Below, one piece after another: positions 1-5,384 of a stretch of 5,384 bases of DNA (the stretch's first letter is position 1; every line of letters starts with the position of its first letter). The stretch lies in NCBI GenBank assembly GCA_947564765.1, contig CANODN010000156.1:1-5384 (forward strand). Reading direction: 5' to 3'. The DNA comes from an uncultured Roseburia sp. (GTDB taxonomy: Bacteria > Bacillota > Clostridia > Lachnospirales > Lachnospiraceae). The position numbers were made by a program, and so were the translations under genes. The notes under the pieces are model-generated. The model did no database searches. It saw only the letters and a list, made by a program, of their open reading frames with translations, and was not told where the DNA came from.

Positions 1-722
1 ACAGCATTTTCCATCTCCTGATCCTGGGGAATCATGCCCAGAAAATCCAGTTCGCCCTTCAAAAACTGCGTAACCACTGAATTCAATTTGGAAAAAACAG
101 CATCTCCCTCTTCTATACTGTTTACTTTATTCGCAATAACATGAATATGCGTCTTTTCCTTTGAAAATACAGGATTCCGGTACAAAGCTTTTAACAATGA
201 ATAGGCATCTGTCAAAGAGCTTGGTTCCGGTGTGCTGATCAGCAAAATCTCCGGACTTGCCAGTACAAACTCCAGAACACTGTCTGAAATGCCGGCTCCC
301 GTATCAATAATGATCACATCTGCCAAATCGTTTAATTCTGCAAGACTATGTACCAGATATACGATCTGGTCTTTGGAAAGATTATTCAGTCCGGCAATTC
401 CCAGTCCGCCGGAAATAAATCCGATTTCCATAGGGCCTTTTGTAATAATCTCCCGCATACTTCTTCCCCGATAGATCAAATCACTCAGATTATATTGCGG
501 AACTGCTCCAAACATTACTTCCACATTTGCAAGTCCCAAATCTGCATCAATAATGATCACCCGTTTATTCATTCTTCGGAGCCATATTGCCATATTAACT
601 GCTGCATTTGATTTGCCGACACCGCCTTTTCCACTGGTAATCGTAACAACTCTGGCGCTTTTCGGCGACGCTTCCCTGCTTTTTTGCTTAATCACATTTC
701 TAAGCTGTTCTGCCTGATCCAT
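1..722 (-). CDS. flhG: FlhG (YlxH), MinD-like ATPase for flagellar number and placement; 3' end outside window
   Basis: FlhG is a ParA/MinD-family ATPase that works with FlhF to control flagellar number and position; it cycles between an ATP-bound membrane dimer and a cytosolic form. The frame opens with ATG at 722-720 and stays open for 240 codons to the window edge. The family is about 270-300 residues, so the C-terminal end, which should carry the membrane-targeting helix, is missing. Visible motifs are MDQAEQLR at residues 1-8, matching the DQAxxLR helix known in YlxH/FlhG to stimulate the FlhF GTPase; the deviant Walker A SGKGGVGKSN (30-39, lysines 32 and 37); IIIDADLGLANVEVMFG from residue 56; and IIIDTGAGIS (137-146), the Walker B/switch II aspartate region. 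The start is supported by a ribosome binding site (complement of 733-738) and by the N-terminal motif. It lies 3 nt after the flhF stop, so it is co-transcribed and probably translationally linked. General MinD is the alternative, but the DQAxxLR helix and the neighbour flhF make FlhG clear. Confidence 0.95.
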   Translation of the reverse strand, partial: MDQAEQLRNVIKQKSREASPKSARVVTITSGKGGVGKSNAAVNMAIWLRRMNKRVIIIDADLGLANVEVMFGAVPQYNLSDLIYRGRSMREIITKGPMEIGFISGGLGIAGLNNLSKDQIVYLVHSLAELNDLADVIIIDTGAGISDSVLEFVLASPEILLISTPEPSSLTDAYSLLKALYRNPVFSKEKTHIHVIANKVNSIEEGDAVFSKLNSVVTQFLKGELDFLGMIPQDQEMENA

Positions 723-725
723 AGG

Positions 726-2009
726 CTAACTTCCTCCCAGCAACCGTTTGACCATCTTTTGCGAATGAAAGAGTTCAATGTCATCCGGCACATTTTGTCC
801 ATTCGTAATATACGAAACCTCTGCTTCCGAATACAATTTGATATTCAGTATATTTCCATAAGTCGTCGTCTCATCTAATTTTGTAAAAATAATCTTATAC
901 TCTGAAATCTCTTTATATACATCTGCTATTTCCATTAAGTCTTTGTATTTTGTCGTAGCGCTTAATACCAGATACACCTCGCTGTCATAGCGCAGATCCA
1001 CGCTCTGGATCAAATTCTTTATGTCTTCCTTCTGGCTTTGGTTCTTATGGGAAAATCCTGCCGTGTCCACTAAGATCACATCATAATCCTCCAGCTGTTC
1101 CACTCCCTGATTCAGCTCCTCTGCCGAATAAATAATGACCAAAGGCGTGTCCAGTATATTTGCATAGGTACGAAGCTGCTCTGCAGCTGCGATCCGATAT
1201 GTATCCGCTGTCAAAAAGGCCACTTTCTTTCCCTGCTCCACCTTCAATTTGGAGGCAATCTTGGCCAGCGTTGTCGTCTTCCCTACTCCGGTCGGACCTA
1301 CAAAGAAAACGATTTTCGGCTTTTTCCCTACCAGATCAATACCCTTAGGCTGTCCGAACTTCAAAATCATCTTCTGGTATACATTAGAGAGAATATAATC
1401 TACACTGTTTCCCTTCCAATTCACTTTTTCCAACTCGTCCATAACCTGATTGACATATTTTTCATTGACCTCATTTGCGATCAGTGTCTCGTAAAGTACT
1501 TTTATAAAAGAAAGATTTTCATTCTTTTTGGGGTCCGGCTTTGGCGGTTCTTTTTCCTCCGGATCTTTTTTCTTTCCGACAGCCAGTTGTTTCTCCAGAA
1601 TGCTCTGAAGGTTTTCCAGCTTTTCCTCAATCCTCTGGTCCGCACCGTCCTCTTTTTTCAAAAGACTCGCATTTCGTTTCAAAAATTCAATTGCACTCTG
1701 CTCTGCTTTGTTCTGTTCCAGTACAGCGGCAGAATCGGCTGCAGGAGGAATCTGAATCGGCTCATCTGCTGCCATATTAATGGTCTCATGCATCTTCTGC
1801 ATATTTTTAAAGGCCATTCCTGCATCTACTTTATTTTCCTTCTCTTCCACAGCTGCCGTCACTTCAAACGAAGACTTCTTAAACGCCTTAAAGAAACCTT
1901 TTGGTGCGATTTCCTTGACATTCATCACAACCGCATCTTCGCCAAGCTCCGCTTTTGCTTTTTCGACCGCCTCTTCCTTCGACTTCCCCTGAAACTTTTT
2001 AATTGTCAT
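726..2009 (-). CDS. flhF: FlhF, SRP-type GTPase for flagellar placement
   Basis: FlhF is the third SRP-family GTPase besides Ffh and FtsY; it forms a GTP-dependent homodimer at the membrane, marks where a flagellum is assembled and is stimulated by FlhG. The 427-residue protein has the expected B-N-G layout. An N-terminal B-domain start (MTIKKFQGKSKEEAVEKAKA) is followed by a charged, low-complexity linker from about 50 to 165, with a probable helix at 124-142 and a Lys/Glu/Pro stretch at 146-163. The N domain is at about 165-225 and the G domain from 230. G-domain motifs are GPTGVGKTT (238-246, P-loop), DTYRIAAAEQLRTYA (269-283), DTAG (315-318, G3), TKLDE (376-380, G4) and GQNVPDD (404-410). 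The residue after DTAG is Phe, where SRP GTPases usually have Arg. The ATG overlaps the flhA stop by one base (TAATG), with only a weak AGGA/GGTGA upstream, so translation is probably coupled to flhA. Identity is clear. Confidence 0.97.
   Translation of the reverse strand: MTIKKFQGKSKEEAVEKAKAELGEDAVVMNVKEIAPKGFFKAFKKSSFEVTAAVEEKENKVDAGMAFKNMQKMHETINMAADEPIQIPPAADSAAVLEQNKAEQSAIEFLKRNASLLKKEDGADQRIEEKLENLQSILEKQLAVGKKKDPEEKEPPKPDPKKNENLSFIKVLYETLIANEVNEKYVNQVMDELEKVNWKGNSVDYILSNVYQKMILKFGQPKGIDLVGKKPKIVFFVGPTGVGKTTTLAKIASKLKVEQGKKVAFLTADTYRIAAAEQLRTYANILDTPLVIIYSAEELNQGVEQLEDYDVILVDTAGFSHKNQSQKEDIKNLIQSVDLRYDSEVYLVLSATTKYKDLMEIADVYKEISEYKIIFTKLDETTTYGNILNIKLYSEAEVSYITNGQNVPDDIELFHSQKMVKRLLGGS
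733..738 (-). promoter_or_regulatory. Ribosome binding site of flhG
   Basis: The minus strand reads GGGAGGAA here, a near-consensus Shine-Dalgarno sequence 10 nt ahead of the ATG at 722-720. It lies inside the last codons of flhF, so ribosomes finishing flhF cover it. It fixes the flhG start at the codon that begins MDQAEQLR. Confidence 0.75.
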
Positions 2010-4042
2010 TATCCTGTCACCATCCCAACTGACTGTAATTCAACATTAGATTCCACTTCATTGTACGACACTACAATCAAGTCTCTGAAATAATCCGATG
2101 TAAGCTTTTTAAAATACATTCTTACAATCGGCGACGTAATTATAATGGCATTTTTGCCCAGATTCTCAAGCTTTGCCACCTCTGCTTCAACCGAGGCAAC
2201 AATCGCCTTTGTACGTTCCGGATCCAGCGTCAGATATGCGCCCTGCTCAGTCTGTTTTATGGAAGACATAATATCCTGCTCTGTTTTCGGATCTAATGTA
2301 ATAACGCTTGTCACTTCATTCGGTGCAAAATATTTGCCTGAAATTGCACGCTTTAAGCTTTGTCTGACATATTCGGTCAAAACATCCGTATCTCTTGTCG
2401 TGGCCGCATGGTCTGCCAGCGTTTCAAATATGGTAAGCAGATCCCGAATAGAAATTCCTTCTCTTAATAAATTCTGCAATACCTTTTGTATCTCTCCAAG
2501 TCCTAAGAGCTTCGGCACCAGCTCTTCCACCAGTACCGGATTGCTCTCTTTTAAATTGTTGACCAGATTCTGTACATCCTGTCTTGTCAAAAGCTCATCA
2601 ATATGCATCCGTACCACTTCCGTCAGATGCGTCGCAATGATAGACGGCGGGTCTACAACCGTATATCCAAGGCTCTCTGCCCGTTCTCTCTGCCCTTCCG
2701 TAATCCAGATCGCCGGAAGGTGGAACGATGGCTCAAAGGTAGGAATTCCCGTAATTTCTTCCTCTACATAGCCCGGATTCATTGCCATATAATGATCAAA
2801 GAGGATTTCTCCTTCTGTAATCTGTATACCCTTGATTTTAATGATATATTGATTCGGATTCAGCTGTATGTTATCACGCAGACGAATAATCGGCACAACC
2901 GTTCCAAGCTCCAATGCGATCTGCCGCCGAATCATAACAACACGGTCTAACAGATCTCCTCCCTGATTTACATCGGCAAGAGGAATAATACCATAGCCAA
3001 ATTCCAATTCGATGGGATCTACCTGCAGTAAGGATACCACATTCTCCGGTTTCCGGATTTCTTCGGCCTCTGTCTCCTCCATCGCCGTTTCCTCCTCGAT
3101 CTGTTCAATTCCGATATTTTTGGAAATGCTTTTTCCTGCCAGAATAAATGCCAGGCCGAGTCCCATAAACAAATACCATTTAAAAGGCGTTGTAAGCCCC
3201 AGAAAGCACATCGTAGCGCCTACAATATAAAGCACTTTCGGAACACCGAATAACTGCTTTACCAAAACAGAACCAAAATCTGCCTCATTGGAAGCTTTGG
3301 TAACCAGAATACCGGTAGCCAGTGAAATCAATAACGACGGAATCTGGCTGCAGAGTCCGTCACCAATGGTAAGTAATCCATATTCCTGGATCGCATCGGA
3401 AAATTCCAGTCCCTGGCGCATCATACCCATGGCCGTTCCGCCAACCAGGTTGATAAATGTAATAATCAGACCTGCAGTAGCATCTCCCTTTACATATTTC
3501 GTCGCACCATCCATATTACCGAAAAATCCGGATTCCGCCTGAATCTTATCCCGGCGCTCCCTTGCTTCCTTTTCCGTAATTGTTCCTGTATTCAAATCTG
3601 CATCAATTGCCATCTGTTTACCGGGCATTGCATCCAATGTAAACCTTGCCGTTACTTCTGCTACTCGCTCAGAACCTTTATTGATTACAACAAACTGGAT
3701 AATGATCAAAACAATAAATACGATGACACCGATAATCAAATCGCCGCCGCCCACAAAAGAACCAAATGTCTCTACCACGTTACCCGGATCACCAGTTGTC
3801 AAAATCAGACGGGTAGACGATACGTTCAACGAGATTCGAAAAATGGTAGTAAACAGCAACAGTGTCGGGAAAAACGACATATCCAGCACTTCCTGCGCAA
3901 ACAATGCATTAAACATGACAATCAGCGCAAGAGAAATATTGACTGCCAGCATCATATCTAATAATGCAGAAGGAATCGGTACAATGAAAAAAATTACTGC
4001 CGCAAGCAAATATAATGCAATACCGAAATCTGCTTTTTTCAT
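2009..4042 (-). CDS. flhA: FlhA, flagellar type III export gate protein
   Basis: FlhA forms the nonameric membrane ring of the flagellar export apparatus. Its membrane part helps use proton motive force, and its cytosolic ring docks chaperone-substrate complexes. The protein is complete at 677 residues, within the family's usual range. The N-terminal half has about eight hydrophobic segments, for example around 8-28, 32-50, 56-72, 101-121, 190-207, 224-247, 268-285 and 289-303. The cytoplasmic FHIPEP-family signature lies between the fourth and fifth: RFTLDAMPGKQMAIDADLN at 133-151, followed by a basic-acidic loop. A very acidic linker (about 313-330) leads to the soluble domain (about 340-677), which contains WITEGQRERAESLGYTVVDP (446-465) and the segment THLTEVVRMHIDELLTRQD (471-489), both typical of FlhA/InvA proteins. 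The start follows a perfect AGGAGG. It lies 11 nt after flhB and shares one base with flhF. Virulence-type InvA/SctV homologues are excluded by the flagellar neighbours. Confidence 0.98.
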   Translation of the reverse strand: MKKADFGIALYLLAAVIFFIVPIPSALLDMMLAVNISLALIVMFNALFAQEVLDMSFFPTLLLFTTIFRISLNVSSTRLILTTGDPGNVVETFGSFVGGGDLIIGVIVFIVLIIIQFVVINKGSERVAEVTARFTLDAMPGKQMAIDADLNTGTITEKEARERRDKIQAESGFFGNMDGATKYVKGDATAGLIITFINLVGGTAMGMMRQGLEFSDAIQEYGLLTIGDGLCSQIPSLLISLATGILVTKASNEADFGSVLVKQLFGVPKVLYIVGATMCFLGLTTPFKWYLFMGLGLAFILAGKSISKNIGIEQIEEETAMEETEAEEIRKPENVVSLLQVDPIELEFGYGIIPLADVNQGGDLLDRVVMIRRQIALELGTVVPIIRLRDNIQLNPNQYIIKIKGIQITEGEILFDHYMAMNPGYVEEEITGIPTFEPSFHLPAIWITEGQRERAESLGYTVVDPPSIIATHLTEVVRMHIDELLTRQDVQNLVNNLKESNPVLVEELVPKLLGLGEIQKVLQNLLREGISIRDLLTIFETLADHAATTRDTDVLTEYVRQSLKRAISGKYFAPNEVTSVITLDPKTEQDIMSSIKQTEQGAYLTLDPERTKAIVASVEAEVAKLENLGKNAIIITSPIVRMYFKKLTSDYFRDLIVVSYNEVESNVELQSVGMVTG

Positions 4043-4049
4043 TTTGTAT

Positions 4050-4055
4050 CCTCCT
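4050..4055 (-). promoter_or_regulatory. Ribosome binding site of flhA, overlapping the flhB stop
   Basis: The minus strand reads TAGGAGGATACAAAATG. The perfect AGGAGG is 7 nt ahead of the flhA ATG (4042-4040) and its first two bases belong to the flhB TAG stop (4056-4054). This strong site fixes the flhA start and suggests that flhA is initiated independently as well as by ribosomes leaving flhB. Confidence 0.85.
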
Positions 4056-4803
4056 AGTTGTTCTTAAGATTATATACCATCGCCAGAACTTCTGCTACTG
4101 CCTGATAAAGCTCCGGCGGAATTTCCTCTCCAATGTCCACATTTGCATAAAGCATACGGGCAAGGGGTTTATTTTCCACAATTTCAATCTGATTCTCTTT
4201 TGCTACCTCACGGATCTTGAGTGCCAGATAATCCTCCCCCTTTGCAAGAACTACCGGTGCTTTTGCCTCATCGGAATCATATTTTAATGCCACAGAAAGA
4301 TGTGTCGGGTTCGTAATGATTACATCTGCTTTGGGAACATCCTGCATCATCCTGCGCCTGGAAGCTTCCTGCATCTTCTGCCGCTGCTTACCTTTTACCT
4401 CCGGACTTCCCTCTGTATTCTTATACTCGTCCTTTACTTCCTGCTTGGTCATTTTCATATCTTCATGGAATTTATGTTTCTGATAGATCAGATCCACAAT
4501 ACCGACAATCAAATAGACCAGCGCGATCTTAAACCCGGTATCTACAATCACCTGACCGCACAATATAATGGCCTGCATCAGCGGAATATCATACAAAACA
4601 AATAACTGATCTTCATTTTTCTTAATAGAAGTATATGCCACATAAGCGATAACACATAATTTTATAATGGATTTTCCCAATTCAAACAAAGCATCCTTGG
4701 AAAAAAAACGCTTAAATCCATTAATCGGATTGAATTTATCAAACTTCGGTTTCATCGGCTTGGTCGTTACCTTCCAGCCCACCTGAAGAATACTGATCAA
4801 CAC
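4054..4803 (-). CDS. flhB: FlhB, flagellar export switch protein; N-terminal part lost at a junction
   Basis: FlhB is the export-gate protein that switches the flagellar secretion system from rod/hook to filament substrates. What remains is 249 codons against about 355-360 in full-length clostridial FlhB, so roughly the first 105 residues, with membrane helix 1 and most of helix 2, are absent. The remainder begins at the end of helix 2 (LISILQVGWKVTTKP). It then has helices at about 42-60 and 74-105, the basic connector with RRRMMQDVPKADVI (149-162), and the self-cleavage motif NPTH at 165-168 (complement of 4300-4311), where the Asn-Pro bond is cut. The C-terminal tail is short, as in other Firmicutes, and ends in VAEVLAMVYNLKNN. 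The GTG at 4803-4801 is merely the outermost possible start; it has no ribosome binding site and lies inside the conserved region, so it is not the native start. Upstream the frame stays open only to a TAG at 4812-4810, which is topA sequence. As it stands the gene cannot encode a working FlhB. Confidence 0.96.
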   Translation of the reverse strand: MLISILQVGWKVTTKPMKPKFDKFNPINGFKRFFSKDALFELGKSIIKLCVIAYVAYTSIKKNEDQLFVLYDIPLMQAIILCGQVIVDTGFKIALVYLIVGIVDLIYQKHKFHEDMKMTKQEVKDEYKNTEGSPEVKGKQRQKMQEASRRRMMQDVPKADVIITNPTHLSVALKYDSDEAKAPVVLAKGEDYLALKIREVAKENQIEIVENKPLARMLYANVDIGEEIPPELYQAVAEVLAMVYNLKNN

Positions 4804-4810
4804 ACATACC
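4804..4810. other. Head-to-head junction between truncated flhB and truncated topA
   Basis: On the left, FlhB homology reads outward on the minus strand to about 4804-4807 (codons Val-Leu-Ile-Ser-Ile-Leu-Gln). On the right, TopA homology starts on the plus strand at Thr-Tyr-Ala-Pro (ACC at 4808-4810). The codon before it, CAT (4805-4807), gives His where TopA has the Ser of RPSTYAPT, so the topA match stops there. Further back, the topA frame meets a TGA at 4784-4786. The two broken genes therefore abut within a few bases, both missing their 5' parts, with no spacer, mobile element or clear inverted repeat at the seam. It is either a genomic inversion breakpoint or a chimera. Confidence 0.85.
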
Positions 4811-5384
4811 TATGCGCCAACCATCTCCACAATCATAGCCAGACGTTATGTGGCGAAAGAGAATAAGAACCTGTACCTGACCGAGATTGGGGAAGTGGTT
4901 AACAATATCATGAAACAATCCTTCCCAAGCATTGTGGACGTGAATTTTACCGCCAATATGGAGAGCCTTTTAGACGGCGTTGCGGAAGGTAAGGTGAACT
5001 GGAGGACGATCATTGAGAATTTCTATCCGGATCTTGAGGAAGCGGTGGAAAAGGCGGAAGAAGAGCAGGAACGTGTGAAGATTGAGGATGAGGTAACAGA
5101 CGTTATCTGCGATCAGTGCGGGCAAAATATGGTCATCAAGTACGGCCCTCACGGACGTTTCCTTGCCTGTCCGGGATTCCCGGAATGCAGGAACACCAAG
5201 CCTTATCTTGAGAAGATTGGAGTTCCATGCCCGGTGTGCGGTAAAGAGGTGGTGCTGCGCAAGACGAAGAAGGGCAGGAAATATTATGGCTGTGAAGATA
5301 ACCCGGAATGTGAATTTATGTCCTGGCAGAAGCCTTCCTTAAAGAAATGCCCGCGTTGCGGCAGCTACATGGTGGAGAAAGGGA
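4808..5384 (+). CDS. topA: DNA topoisomerase I (TopA), C-terminal part only; both ends missing
   Basis: TopA is the type IA topoisomerase that relaxes negative supercoils. The open frame covers 192 codons with no stop and runs off the window; it also lacks a start. It begins inside the conserved (RPS)TYAPTISTIIARRYV motif of the cleavage-domain region. It continues through LYLTEIGEVVNNIMKQSFP (22-40) and the VDVNFTANMESLLDGVAEGK region (43-62), both typical of TopA. The zinc-ribbon tail follows: ribbon 1 with Cys 101, 104, 121 and 127 (DNA 5108-5188), ribbon 2 with Cys 141, 144, 162 and 168 (5228-5311), and half of ribbon 3 with Cys 181 and 184. Absent are the Toprim domain, the active-site tyrosine domain and the start, about 480-500 residues by comparison with Firmicutes TopA of about 690. 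The Met at 4910-4912 is internal, not a start. A plasmid type III enzyme (TopB) is less likely, because the repeated C4 ribbons and the TYAPTIS region fit chromosomal TopA. Confidence 0.95.

Noticed and set aside
1587..2093. 168-codon open frame on the plus strand opposite flhF and the end of flhA
   Set aside because: It is Cys/Phe/Leu/Arg-rich without recognisable motifs, and it is antisense to two well-supported genes across their overlap. It is a shadow.
2145..2771. 208-codon open frame on the plus strand opposite flhA
   Set aside because: It lies wholly antisense to the conserved soluble domain of FlhA, is rich in Ser/Thr as reverse-frame shadows often are, and shows no recognisable domain. 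FlhA explains the constraint.
4801..4803. GTG as a genuine start of a short FlhB-like protein
   Set aside because: There is no ribosome binding site upstream, the upstream bases are topA sequence, and the codon lies inside the second membrane helix of FlhB. It is only the first in-frame start codon after the seam.
4780..4830. Site-specific recombination site or invertible-promoter repeat at the flhB/topA seam
   Set aside because: Apart from the 6-base palindrome TGATCA I see no inverted repeat or known invertase core here. The reciprocal junction is not in the window, so a recombinase-driven switch cannot be supported.
4970..5152. 60-codon open frame on the minus strand inside topA
   Set aside because: It is antisense to the TopA linker and first zinc ribbon and has no supporting features.
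4808..5384. topA segment as foreign or mobile-element DNA
   Set aside because: Rough row counts give somewhat higher G+C than the flagellar genes, but the difference is small and uneven over fewer than 600 bases. The protein looks like ordinary chromosomal TopA, and no mobility genes are present.

Overview
The window is ordinary chromosomal DNA of a motile Gram-positive bacterium of the Clostridia, most likely Lachnospiraceae-like. This rests on the gene order flhB-flhA-flhF-flhG, the protein sequences, strong AGGAGG-type ribosome binding sites and a G+C content in the mid-40s by rough row counts. The taxonomic placement is inference from recognition, not from a search.

Positions 1-4803 hold four tightly packed flagellar genes on the minus strand, in the order of transcription flhB (5' end missing), flhA, flhF, flhG (3' end beyond the window). 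FlhB and FlhA are the cytoplasm-facing core of the flagellar type III export gate. FlhB switches substrate class by self-cleavage at NPTH, and FlhA is the nonameric ring that receives chaperone-substrate complexes. FlhF (SRP-type GTPase) and FlhG (MinD-like ATPase) form the pair that sets where and how many flagella are built. The genes are 11 nt apart (flhB/flhA), overlap by 1 nt (flhA/flhF) or are 3 nt apart (flhF/flhG), with no room for internal promoters or terminators between them. They are the distal part of a fla/che operon.

Positions about 4808-5384 hold the C-terminal part of DNA topoisomerase I (topA) on the plus strand. It enters abruptly at the conserved RPSTYAPT motif and runs through two complete zinc ribbons and half of a third to the window edge. 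Its reading frame has no start.

The one striking point is the seam at about 4804-4810. Two housekeeping or motility genes, both cut in mid-domain, are joined by their broken 5' sides, head to head, with no intergenic sequence, insertion sequence or obvious repeat. In many Firmicutes topA lies upstream of codY and the fla/che operon on the same strand. A single inversion with one breakpoint in topA and one in flhB would give exactly this junction. So would an inverted chimera made during amplification or assembly, and because topA is normally needed for growth, an artefact or a minority arrangement is at least as likely as a fixed rearrangement. I see no previously undescribed gene system here.
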